A stretch of DNA of 64,000 bases from Klebsiella africana. Its GTDB lineage: Bacteria; Pseudomonadota; Gammaproteobacteria; Enterobacterales; Enterobacteriaceae. Location of the stretch: assembly GCF_020526085.1 (NCBI RefSeq), contig NZ_CP084874.1, positions 1,922,001 to 1,986,000 of the forward strand. The letters are read 5' to 3'. The position numbers and the translations under genes were made by a program. The notes beneath the pieces are model-generated. The model saw only the letters and a list, made by a program, of their open reading frames with translations, searched no databases and was not told the DNA's origin. Of this stretch, positions 28,469-37,684 are shown piece by piece. Numbering within the stretch: the first letter of the stretch is position 1; the number at the start of each line of letters is the position of its first letter.

Positions 28469-29280
28469 AACTGGTCATCGATCATCTCACCCGCTATGGC
28501 TACGATGAAGAAGTGAAGTTTTCCACCCAGTATCTGCGCCTGACGCCGCGCAGCACCGGCCGGCAGACCATCACCGCCTGGACGCTGACCCTGCCGGACG
28601 GCGCGGCGGTGACCACTACCGACGGCTGGGGCAATGTGCTGCATGTGCTGACGCTGGATAACCCGCACAAGGAGATCACTATTCGCGCCAGCGGGATTGT
28701 CGATATCGCCGACGAAGGGGAGGAGACGCGTGATGAAGAGGCCGAGCTGCTGTCGCCGCTGGTTTTTCTGCGCTGTACGCCGCTAACCCGCGCCGATACG
28801 GCGATCCGTGAGTTTGCCCAGCGCCTCTATCGTCCCGATGCGGTGGAAGACAGTCTGAATCAGCTGATGGCGGACCTGCTGTTAAGAATGCCATACTCCC
28901 CCGGCGCGACCCGGGTGCAGGACTCCGCTGCCGACGCCTTCGCCCGGGCGAAGGGCGTGTGCCAGGATCATACCCATGTTTTTCTCGCCTGCTGCCGGGC
29001 GCTGGAGATCCCGGCGCGCTACGTCAGCGGCTATGTCTACAGCGATAACGCCCAGCATGTGGCGATGCATGCCTGGGCGGAAGTCTGGCTCGATGGCCGC
29101 TGGTTGTCGTTTGATATCACCAATAATACCCGTCGCCTGAATCAGCATCTGCGGCTGGCGACCGGGCTGGATTACCTCGACGCCTGCCCGGTACGGGGCA
29201 CCCGACTGGGCGGCGGCGGGGAGATTATGTTAACCAACGCTGAAGTGCGCGAACACAGCCAGCAGGCGCAGCAGCAATAA
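28465..29280 (+). CDS. Transglutaminase-like cysteine peptidase/ligase
   Basis: A 271-residue protein with an N-terminal beta domain (about 1-80) typical of bacterial transglutaminase-like proteins, followed by the papain-like transglutaminase core. The catalytic triad can be read: Cys in AKGVCQDHTHVFLACCR (about residue 167), His in AMHAWAEVWL (about 200) and Asp in SFDITNN (about 215). Members act as peptidases or amide-forming enzymes. Third gene of the operon. No signal peptide, so cytoplasmic with its partners. Confidence 0.9.
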   Translation: MKLVIDHLTRYGYDEEVKFSTQYLRLTPRSTGRQTITAWTLTLPDGAAVTTTDGWGNVLHVLTLDNPHKEITIRASGIVDIADEGEETRDEEAELLSPLVFLRCTPLTRADTAIREFAQRLYRPDAVEDSLNQLMADLLLRMPYSPGATRVQDSAADAFARAKGVCQDHTHVFLACCRALEIPARYVSGYVYSDNAQHVAMHAWAEVWLDGRWLSFDITNNTRRLNQHLRLATGLDYLDACPVRGTRLGGGGEIMLTNAEVREHSQQAQQQ

Positions 29281-29296
29281 TACGGGAATAACCGCA

Positions 29297-30040
29297 ATGA
29301 CCTACTGTGTGGCCATGTGCCTGGCGGATGGACTGGTGTTTGCTTCCGACTCCCGCACCAACGCGGGCGTCGACCATATTGCCACTTTTAAAAAGCTGCA
29401 CGTTTTCCATCAGGAGGGGGAACGGGTGCTGGTGCTGCAATCCGCTGGCAATCTGGCCACCACCCAGAGCGTGATAAGCCTGCTCAGCGCGCGGATCCGT
29501 ACCCAGCAGGAGCCGAACCTGATGCAGGTCACCTCCCTCTACGACGCCGCGATGCTGATCGGTAAAACGCTGCAGGAGGTGATCCAGCGCGACAGCAGCA
29601 ACCAGCAAAACTGCAGTAACACCAACTTCAACTGCAACCTGCTACTGGGCGGTCAGATCGCCGGCGAAACCCATCGTCTGTTCCATATTTATCCGGAGGG
29701 CAACTTTATTGAAGCCACCCGTGACACGCCTTATTTTCAGATTGGCGAAAGCAAGTACGGCAAGCCGATCATCGATCGGGTGCTGACCATCGACACGCCG
29801 CTGGAGCAGGCGATGTGTTGTGCGTTGATCTCCATTGACTCGACGCTGCGCAGTAATCTGTCCGTCGGGCTGCCGCTGGATACGCTGCTCTACCGCAGCG
29901 GCAGTCTGAGCAGCGCCGGGCAGCATCGCATTACCGACAGCGATCCCTACTTCAACCGCATCCGCAAGGCGTGGTCCGAAGGGCTGTTGCACACCTTCCA
30001 GACTCTGCCGACCTGGACGCCAGCGGAGCGGGAAGAGTAG
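29297..30040 (+). CDS. Anbu-type proteasome-like peptidase
   Basis: A 247-residue bacterial proteasome-related Ntn-hydrolase of the Anbu (BPH) family. After Met removal the sequence starts TYCVAMCLADGLVFASDSRTNAG, with Thr as the presumed N-terminal nucleophile and the SDSRTNAG motif characteristic of Anbu. HVFHQEGERVLVLQSAGNLATTQS also matches. Anbu self-assembles into open helical or ring oligomers; its physiological substrate is unknown. It lies 16 bp after the transglutaminase gene and closes the operon, a gene neighbourhood seen in many proteobacteria. Confidence 0.9.
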   Translation: MTYCVAMCLADGLVFASDSRTNAGVDHIATFKKLHVFHQEGERVLVLQSAGNLATTQSVISLLSARIRTQQEPNLMQVTSLYDAAMLIGKTLQEVIQRDSSNQQNCSNTNFNCNLLLGGQIAGETHRLFHIYPEGNFIEATRDTPYFQIGESKYGKPIIDRVLTIDTPLEQAMCCALISIDSTLRSNLSVGLPLDTLLYRSGSLSSAGQHRITDSDPYFNRIRKAWSEGLLHTFQTLPTWTPAEREE

Positions 30041-30481
30041 TAGTCTCTGTGACGCTCTGCCGGTATCGTCGGCGCGAAGGCGGATAAGGCGCTGGAGTCC
30101 TTAAGTATCCTCGACCTGGCGGTAAAATTTCAGCAACAGCGGTAAATTAATTAACGACAGGCAGCACGCATCATAGGCCGGGCAAGGCGCAGCCGCCGCC
30201 CGGCACAAAAGCGACGCCGCTGTCCTTGTCCGGCGGCGCTGCGCCTGCACCGGCCTGGATGGCCCGGGGAGGGGTTATCCCGTAGGCCCGGCAAGCGCAG
30301 CGCCGCCGGGCGATGGACCGGTTTAAACACCGCCAAGCTGTTGCGCCATGGACGATATTCTCTTTGTCCTGCTGAATACAAACGCGCTTTTCGGCAAAGC
30401 TAAGTCAATTAAATACTTTGTTATTTAACGTGTTATCTCACATCTTCGGAGGGAATGAGGCAACACGGCAAGGTATCGGAA
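30041..30481. other. Intergenic region with REP cluster
   Basis: The 441 bases between the Anbu gene and the desaturase contain three REP-type palindromes (30174-30312) and then an AT-rich promoter-like stretch (30390-30440). No ORF with recognisable coding character was found. Confidence 0.6.
30174..30312. repeat. BIME-like cluster of three REP elements
   Basis: REP-like units are at 30174-30205 (GGCCGGGC...GCCCGGC), an inverted copy at 30230-30257 (CGGCGGCGCTGCGCC...CCGG) and a third at 30282-30312 (TAGGCCCGGCAAGCGCAG...GCCGGGC). The alternating orientation is the layout of enterobacterial BIMEs, which mark 3' ends and bind gyrase, IHF or Pol I in E. coli. Confidence 0.75.
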
Positions 30482-31468
30482 GTGACGGAAAAGAAGACGG
30501 CTGTCTATGTGGATGACCAACAGCGCATCCTGATCCGCCAGCTGGCGCGCAGCTGGCTGTGGCGCAGCGAGCTGCCGACATGGCTGCTGATAGTGACGGT
30601 TTACAGCGGCTGGTTTGCCTGCGTGGCGGGCTGGCAGACGCTGGGTTTGATGCCGGCCACGCTGTTGCTGATCTGGTTTACCACCTGGTATATGTCCTTA
30701 CAGCATGAGCTTATCCATGGGCATCCCACCCGGCTGGCATGGTTTAACCAGCTGTTGGGGACGCTGCCGCTGGCGGTCTGGTATCCCTATGGCATCTACC
30801 GCGACAGCCATCTGGCGCACCATTGCAACCACCTGCTGACGCACCCCGAGGACGACCCTGAATCGTACTATGTGACGGCGGAAAGCTGGCAGGGCTTCTC
30901 TGCCTGGCAGCGCCGCCTTATTCACCTGCGCAACACCTTCTGGGGGCGTCTGCTGCTGGCGCCGCTGATGGATATTATTCACACTCTGAACCGCGCGCTG
31001 CGGGCTTTCCGCGAGGGCGACCGCCGCGCCATCGCCATGTGGAGCCTGCATCTGTTGCTGCTGACGGGCCTGCTGGCCTGGATGGCGGCGCAGGGTTTTT
31101 CCCCGCTGTGGTTTGTGCTGGCGGTGAGCTACCCGGCGCTGGCCCTGACCAAAGTGCGCTCTTTTCTCGAACACCGCGCCGCGGATGACCCGCTGGCCCG
31201 CTCGGTGATCAACGAGGCCGGGCTCCCCTGGCGGGTGCTATTCCTCAATCTCAACTACCATGCGGTGCATCATGACCTGCCCGGCGTCCCCTGGTACGCT
31301 TTACGTCTGCTGTATCTGCATCGCCAGGCGGCTTACCTACAGCGTAATCAGGGGTTCCTGGTGCGTGGGTATGGCGAGTGGCGACGCCATTTTGGCCGCC
31401 GGGCGGTGGCGGTGAACGCCCATCCGGGCTTTGGCGAGCAGGCGCATGCGGGAGGAGAACATGGCTGA
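30482..31468 (+). CDS. Membrane fatty-acid desaturase-like histidine-box protein
   Basis: About 328 residues. Three histidine boxes of the di-iron membrane desaturase/hydroxylase family are present: HELIHGH (near 77-83), HLAHHCNH (near 111-118) and NYHAVHHDLP (near 257). Hydrophobic segments before, between and after them predict four to five membrane passes, leaving the boxes on the cytoplasmic face. Reaction and substrate (acyl chain, sterol or other lipid) cannot be told. Start choice is uncertain: GTG 30482 has AAGG eight bases upstream, while ATG 30455 has GGAGG only two bases away. It overlaps the next gene by 8 bp, so the two are coupled. Confidence 0.85.
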   Translation: MTEKKTAVYVDDQQRILIRQLARSWLWRSELPTWLLIVTVYSGWFACVAGWQTLGLMPATLLLIWFTTWYMSLQHELIHGHPTRLAWFNQLLGTLPLAVWYPYGIYRDSHLAHHCNHLLTHPEDDPESYYVTAESWQGFSAWQRRLIHLRNTFWGRLLLAPLMDIIHTLNRALRAFREGDRRAIAMWSLHLLLLTGLLAWMAAQGFSPLWFVLAVSYPALALTKVRSFLEHRAADDPLARSVINEAGLPWRVLFLNLNYHAVHHDLPGVPWYALRLLYLHRQAAYLQRNQGFLVRGYGEWRRHFGRRAVAVNAHPGFGEQAHAGGEHG

Positions 31469-32261
31469 ACGTATGACCTTTCCGATGTATGCCATCCACC
31501 GTCAACAGACCCAGGCCCTGTGGCAGGCGGTGCAGTCGCTGCTGGCCGAACGCGGCGTGATGGTGGCGGGGGACCCTCCGGCGGCTGACCCCGAGGATCT
31601 GCTGGCCCACTGGCGCCAGCCGACGCTGTTGCTGAGCCAGACCTGTGGCTATCCGCTGGTGACCCAGCTGCCGGAGGTGCAGACGGTAGGCTGTTTCCAC
31701 TACGCTGCGCCCGGTTGCGAAGGGCGCCGCTACCGCAGCCTGCTGGTAGTCCGCGAAGCGGATAGTCACCGGATGCTGGGGGACTTTTTTGGCCGCCGGG
31801 CGGTGTGCAATGCCGAGCACTCGCAGTCCGGCTACAACGTGCTGCGTAAAATGGTCGCGCCGTTCTCCCGGGAGGGGCGTTTTTTTTCAGCGGTGATGTT
31901 CAGCGGCAGCCATCGGCAGTCGCTGCGCGAGCTGCAGCAGGAAAACGCCGATATCGCCGCCATCGACTGCGTGACCTACGCGCTGCTGCAGCGCTATCAG
32001 CCGCAGGCTCTGGCAGGCCTGGTGGCGATCGGCTGGAGCCCGGCCGCGCCAGGGCTGCCGCTGATCACCGCCGGCGCCACCCCGGCGGCGACGCTGAACA
32101 GCCTGCGCGAGGCGCTCCAGCAGTTAGTGAGCGATGCGCGCTATCGTTCCCTGTGCGACGCCTTGCTGATCTGCGGCTACAGCGATATGTCGCGGGAGGC
32201 CTATGCGCCGCTGCTGGCGTGGCGGGATGAGGCCGCGGCGCTGGGCGTCAGACAGCTATAG
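31461..32261 (+). CDS. PhnD/SsuA-like ligand-binding protein without signal peptide
   Basis: A 266-residue protein of the PhnD/SsuA/transferrin-type periplasmic-binding fold. Features include LLLSQTCGYPLVTQL, SGYNVLRKM, FFSAVMFSGSHRQSLREL, ENADIAAIDCVTYALLQRY and ITAGATP, matching the lobe-hinge-lobe pattern of phosphonate-binding proteins. There is no signal peptide or lipobox and no ABC permease or ATPase nearby, so it probably stays in the cytoplasm. The strong GGAGGAG ribosome site before ATG 31461 fixes the start. It is translationally coupled to the desaturase gene. Confidence 0.8.
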   Translation: MAERMTFPMYAIHRQQTQALWQAVQSLLAERGVMVAGDPPAADPEDLLAHWRQPTLLLSQTCGYPLVTQLPEVQTVGCFHYAAPGCEGRRYRSLLVVREADSHRMLGDFFGRRAVCNAEHSQSGYNVLRKMVAPFSREGRFFSAVMFSGSHRQSLRELQQENADIAAIDCVTYALLQRYQPQALAGLVAIGWSPAAPGLPLITAGATPAATLNSLREALQQLVSDARYRSLCDALLICGYSDMSREAYAPLLAWRDEAAALGVRQL

Positions 32262-32298
32262 GTAAAATGCCCCGGCCAGCGATCTGCGCCGGGGCGGG

Positions 32299-32448
32299 CT
32301 ATAGCGGCTGGTCCCACGGCTGGGCGCTGAGATCCATTCGCAGATAGGAAGAGAGCAGGTCGACAGCCATCTGGTCGCTCATCAGCTGCTCGTTAAGCTG
32401 CTGGCGCAGCCGCGGGATCATCTCTTCACGATAGGCCGGGTCGTTGTT
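32299..32448 (-). pseudogene. C-terminal remnant of an unidentified protein gene
   Basis: On the minus strand 49 codons read NNDPAYREEMIPRLRQQLN..., continue through DLLSSYLRMDLSAQPW and end DQPL-stop (TAG at 32301-32299). An in-frame TAA lies immediately upstream (32451-32449) and no good start exists, so this is the 3' end of a lost gene. The DPAYREEM...LRQQL style recalls the tail of sulfatase-type enzymes, but that is a weak guess. Confidence 0.45.
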
Positions 32449-32515
32449 TTATGGATTTGTGATCGGCAACACAAATGACTCTCCAATGGCCGTCGTAAAA
32501 GATAAATTACCAGGG

Positions 32516-32529
32516 TTGATTTTAATCAA
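32516..32529. promoter_or_regulatory. Perfect FNR box
   Basis: TTGAT-TTTA-ATCAA matches the FNR consensus TTGAT-N4-ATCAA at all ten positions. It lies about 490 bp before the predicted tdcA start point, too far for ordinary class II action. It could serve an unannotated transcript, be a relic, or act on tdc by looping. Confidence 0.55.
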
Positions 32530-32959
32530 AGTATGACCAACTGCGCTATGGCGGAAAAAAGATCGCTGCCTATCGCGACCCAAAAGAAAAATTGTGAATT
32601 TTATGTTTCTTTGGTGTAAATAATGACCGTGCATTTTCCCCAACCGCCGGGGATAAAATGTGATGCCCGACCGGCTTGTCGTTAAATAATGGCGTTTATT
32701 ACGTCTGCTTTTTATTCTTTACAGCATTAATTTAATTTTCGGCTTTCTTCTCACCCTGATAGAGCGGGTCGAATAACGTACAAAAGACGTATTTTTTATC
32801 GCCATTTCGCCGTCGATGTTATCGCCATCAATTATTTTTATCCCCGCATTCGGCCACGGCAAAAGGCGTGCAAATAGCGTTCATGATGCTTTTAATATAT
32901 TGATTTTACTTTACTTATTCTGGCTCGTGGATCCTGCTTATCCGCCGCGGCGGAGCCTT

Positions 32960-33003
32960 TGTGAGAGCTCTCACATAACCCGGCAATTGCGATTTGTTAC
33001 ACT
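32960..33003 (+). promoter_or_regulatory. tdcA promoter with perfect CRP palindrome
   Basis: TGTGA-GAGCTC-TCACA (32960-32975) is a perfect 16-bp palindrome and perfect CRP consensus. A -10 TACACT at 32998-33003 predicts a start near 33010, putting the CRP centre at about -42, a class II site like the one known for E. coli tdc. Confidence 0.8.
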
Positions 33004-33038
33004 TTCCGCCGTCAACAAAGGAATGAAAGTGAGACGCG

Positions 33039-33980
33039 ATGAATACTTTTTCTCTGCCTAAAACACAGCATCTGGTGGTTTTCCAGGAAGTGATCCGCAG
33101 CGGGTCAATCGGGGCCGGAGCAAAAGCGTTAGGACTCACTCAGCCGGCGGTCAGTAAAATCATTGGCGACATGGAAAGTTATTTTGGCAGCGAATTAATC
33201 GTCCGCCGAAATACCGGCGTCTCGCTCACCGAGGCCGGGCAGGTATTTCTCAACTGGTCAGAAGCGATCACCCGTGAAATGAAAAATATGGTCAATGAAA
33301 TGAATGCCCTGACCAACAGCGCGGTGGTGGATGTCTCCTTTGGTTTCCCTTCGCTGGTCGGGTTTACCTTTATGTCGGAGATGGTGCATCAGTTTAAAAT
33401 GACCTTCCCCAAGGCGCGGGTATCGATGTATGAGGCGCAGCTCTCCGCTTTTTTACCGGCGATCCGCGACGGGCGTCTCGACTTCGCCATCGGGACGCTG
33501 AGCGATGAGATGAAACTGCAGGACCTGCACGTCGAGCCGCTGTTTGAGTCTGAGTTTGTGCTGGTGGCGAACCGGGCGCGGATCGGCAACGGCACCGTCC
33601 GCCTGGCCTCGCTCCAGCACGAGCAGTGGGTGCTACCGGAGACCAATATGGGCTACTACAGCGAACTGCTGGCCACCCTGCAGCGCAGCGGCATCCGCCG
33701 CGAAAATATCGTTAATACCGATTCGGTGGTGACGATCTATAACCTGGTACTCAATGCCGATTTTCTGACGGTGATCCCCTGCGACATGACCACGCCGTTC
33801 GGCTCGAGCCAGTTTGTCACTATCCCCATTAAAGAGGCCTTGCCGGTGGCGCGCTATGCCGCGGTATGGTCGAAAAATTACCGATTAAAAACCGCCGCGG
33901 CGTCGCTGGTGGAGATGGCGAAACATTATTCCTCGGGGCAGGGCAATCGCCACTGGCAGCCATTACAAATTATTGCGTAA
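33039..33980 (+). CDS. tdcA: TdcA, LysR-type activator of the tdc operon
   Basis: A 313-residue LysR-family protein matching E. coli TdcA (312). It activates its own operon under anaerobic, amino-acid-rich conditions. The N-terminal helix-turn-helix (about 20-60, with GSIGAGAKALGLTQPAVSKIIGDME) is followed by the effector-binding domain, including FPSLVGFTFMSEMVHQF, RDGRLDFAIGTLSDEMKLQDL and NTDSVVTIYNLVLNADFLTVIPCDMT, all TdcA-specific. First gene of tdcABCDE, downstream of the CRP-dependent promoter. 93 bp separate it from tdcB. Confidence 0.95.
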   Translation: MNTFSLPKTQHLVVFQEVIRSGSIGAGAKALGLTQPAVSKIIGDMESYFGSELIVRRNTGVSLTEAGQVFLNWSEAITREMKNMVNEMNALTNSAVVDVSFGFPSLVGFTFMSEMVHQFKMTFPKARVSMYEAQLSAFLPAIRDGRLDFAIGTLSDEMKLQDLHVEPLFESEFVLVANRARIGNGTVRLASLQHEQWVLPETNMGYYSELLATLQRSGIRRENIVNTDSVVTIYNLVLNADFLTVIPCDMTTPFGSSQFVTIPIKEALPVARYAAVWSKNYRLKTAAASLVEMAKHYSSGQGNRHWQPLQIIA

Positions 33981-34073
33981 CTGAAAGTCGTTAAATAATC
34001 CAACACACGTCCTCGCTGTTATCAGCAGGATGACGCCCGGTCATTGACTTTATATTAAGATACAGAGGCTATC

Positions 34074-35063
34074 ATGCATATTACCTACGATCTTCCCGTA
34101 TCCATTGACGATATTCTCGAAGCGAAGCAACGCCTGGCGGGGAAAATATATAAAACGGGCATGCCGCGCTCGAATTATTTTAGCGAACGCTGCCAGGGTG
34201 AAATATTCCTTAAATTCGAAAATATGCAGCGCACGGGCTCATTTAAAATTCGCGGCGCCTTTAATAAGCTGTGCGGTTTAACCGCGGCGGAAAAACGCAA
34301 AGGGGTGGTGGCCTGCTCGGCGGGCAACCATGCGCAGGGGGTCTCGCTCTCCTGCGCCATGCTCGGCATTGACGGGAAAGTGGTGATGCCGAAAGGGGCG
34401 CCGAAATCGAAAGTCGCCGCCACCTGTGATTATTCGGCGGAAGTGGTGCTACATGGCGATAATTTTAACGATACCCTCGCCAAAGCCAGCGATATTGTTG
34501 AACTTGAGGGCCGTATTTTTATTCCCCCCTATGACGACCCGCAGGTGATTGCCGGGCAGGGAACGATTGGTCTCGAAATATTAGAAGATCTGTATGACGT
34601 GGATAATGTCATCGTGCCCATTGGCGGCGGGGGATTAATTGCCGGTATCGCGATTGCGATTAAATCCATTAACCCGACAATCCGTATTATTGGCGTGCAG
34701 TCGGAGAATGTTCACGGCATGGCCGCCTCCTGGTATGCCGGGGAGATCACCAGCCATCGCCACGCCGGCACCTTAGCCGATGGCTGCGATGTCGCCCGCC
34801 CGGGGAAACTGACCTATCAAATCGCCCGCCAGCTGGTGGATGACATCGTCCTGGTGAGTGAGGACGACATTCGCCAGAGCATGGTCGCCTTAATTCAGCG
34901 CAATAAAGTGATCACCGAAGGGGCCGGAGCGTTGGCCTGCGCCGCGTTATTAAGCGGCAAATTAGACAGCTATATCCAGAACCGCAAAACGGTCAGCCTG
35001 ATTTCCGGGGGCAATATCGACCTCTCCCGGGTATCGCAAATTACGGGTTTTGTTGACGCTTAA
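34074..35063 (+). CDS. tdcB: Catabolic threonine dehydratase TdcB
   Basis: A 329-residue PLP enzyme of fold type II, the E. coli TdcB length. It deaminates L-threonine to 2-oxobutanoate (and L-serine to pyruvate) and is activated by AMP. The PLP lysine lies in [12 protein letters not shown] (about Lys58), the phosphate-binding loop is GGGGLIAG (about 184-191) and the cofactor-ring Ser region SGGNID is near the C-terminus. Unlike biosynthetic IlvA there is no regulatory ACT domain. It feeds TdcE and TdcD. 25 bp to tdcC. Confidence 0.97.
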   Translation: MHITYDLPVSIDDILEAKQRLAGKIYKTGMPRSNYFSERCQGEIFLKFENMQRTGSFKIRGAFNKLCGLTAAEKRKGVVACSAGNHAQGVSLSCAMLGIDGKVVMPKGAPKSKVAATCDYSAEVVLHGDNFNDTLAKASDIVELEGRIFIPPYDDPQVIAGQGTIGLEILEDLYDVDNVIVPIGGGGLIAGIAIAIKSINPTIRIIGVQSENVHGMAASWYAGEITSHRHAGTLADGCDVARPGKLTYQIARQLVDDIVLVSEDDIRQSMVALIQRNKVITEGAGALACAALLSGKLDSYIQNRKTVSLISGGNIDLSRVSQITGFVDA

Positions 35064-35079
35064 TTCAATACATAAGTGA

Positions 35080-36420
<1,341 letters not shown>

Positions 36421-36447
36421 TCCGGCTCAGGCCACGCGGAGTACAAC

Positions 36448-37656
36448 ATGACTGAATTTCCGGTAGTACTGGTGATTAACTGCGGCTCGTCGTCGATCAA
36501 ATTTTCCGTCCTCGACGCCGCCAGCTGCGACTGCCTGCTCAACGGCGTGGCCGAGGGCATCAACGCGGAAAGGGCGTCTCTCTCGCTCAACGGCGGCGAG
36601 CCGGTGGCGCTGGCGCAGCGCGGCTACGAAGGCGTCCTGCAGGCGATTGCCGGGGCATTAGCCCAACGCGACCTCATCGACAGCGTGGCCCTGATTGGCC
36701 ACCGCGTCGCCCACGGCGGCGACCTGTTCACCGAGTCGGTCATTATTAGCGAGGAGGTTATCAATAACATTCGCCAGGTATCGTCCCTGGCCCCGCTGCA
36801 TAACTACGCCAGTCTCAGCGGCATCGCCTCGGCGCAGCGGCTGTTCCCGGAGGTGATGCAGGTGGCGGTCTTTGATACCAGCTTTCACCAGACCCTGGCC
36901 CCGGAAGCTTTTCTCTATGGTCTGCCGTGGGAGTATTACCAGAACCTCGGGGTACGCCGCTACGGTTTCCACGGCACCTCGCACCGCTATGTGTCCCGGC
37001 GCGCCCTGGCGCTGCTCGGGTTGCCGGAGCAGGAGAGCGGTCTGGTGATCGCCCACCTGGGCAATGGCGCCTCGATCTGCGCGGTGCGCAACGGCCGCAG
37101 CGTGGACACCTCGATGGGGATGACGCCGCTGGAGGGGCTGATGATGGGCACCCGCAGCGGCGATGTCGACTTCGGCGCCATGGCGTGGATTGCCGGGGAG
37201 ACCCGGCAGACCCTCAGCGACCTGGAGCGGGTGGCCAACACCGCCTCCGGCCTGCTGGGGATCTCCGGTCTTTCCTCCGACCTGCGGGTGCTGGAGCAGG
37301 CGTGGCATGAGGGCCATGCCCGCGCCCGCCTGGCGATTAAAACCTTTGTCCATCGCATCGCCCGCCATATTGCCGGTCACGCCGCCGCGCTGCAGCGTCT
37401 CGACGGCATTATTTTCACCGGGGGAATTGGCGAGAACTCGGTGCTGATCCGTCGGCTGGTAAGCGAGCGGCTGGCGGTCTTTGGTCTTGAGATGGATGTC
37501 GCCCGCAACCAGCAGCCGAATTCGGCCGGCGAGCGCCTGATCTCCGCCGACGGCAGCCGGGTGCGCTGCGCGGTTATTCCTACCAATGAAGAGCGCATGA
37601 TTGCCCTCGATGCGATCCGCTTAGGCCGGATCCACACCGCGGCGGCGCTGGCCTGA
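36448..37656 (+). CDS. tdcD: Propionate/acetate kinase TdcD
   Basis: A 402-residue acetate-kinase family enzyme that transfers phosphate from propionyl-P or acetyl-P to ADP, the ATP-yielding last step of anaerobic threonine breakdown. Signatures are [16 protein letters not shown] at the N-terminus (first acetokinase signature), [10 protein letters not shown] (catalytic His and Arg region near 180), [11 protein letters not shown], the second signature around [17 protein letters not shown], and FTGGIGENS. It lies between tdcC and tdcE. Confidence 0.96.
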   Translation: MTEFPVVLVINCGSSSIKFSVLDAASCDCLLNGVAEGINAERASLSLNGGEPVALAQRGYEGVLQAIAGALAQRDLIDSVALIGHRVAHGGDLFTESVIISEEVINNIRQVSSLAPLHNYASLSGIASAQRLFPEVMQVAVFDTSFHQTLAPEAFLYGLPWEYYQNLGVRRYGFHGTSHRYVSRRALALLGLPEQESGLVIAHLGNGASICAVRNGRSVDTSMGMTPLEGLMMGTRSGDVDFGAMAWIAGETRQTLSDLERVANTASGLLGISGLSSDLRVLEQAWHEGHARARLAIKTFVHRIARHIAGHAAALQRLDGIIFTGGIGENSVLIRRLVSERLAVFGLEMDVARNQQPNSAGERLISADGSRVRCAVIPTNEERMIALDAIRLGRIHTAAALA

Positions 37657-37684
37657 CTTTTTATTCTGTAGAGAGACGATGTTC

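Larger units (their letters stand above)
32262..33038. other. Long intergenic region upstream of tdcA
   Basis: 777 bases without an intact gene. It holds a minus-strand gene remnant at 32299-32448, then a sharp change to AT-rich DNA, a perfect FNR box at 32516-32529, and the tdcA promoter with its CRP site near 32960-33003. No tdcR-like ORF was found, although E. coli has tdcR in this position. Confidence 0.65.

Noticed and set aside
32449..32643. 64-codon minus-strand ORF as a tdcR candidate
   Set aside because: No resemblance to TdcR, wrong length, no ribosome site, and it spans the FNR box.
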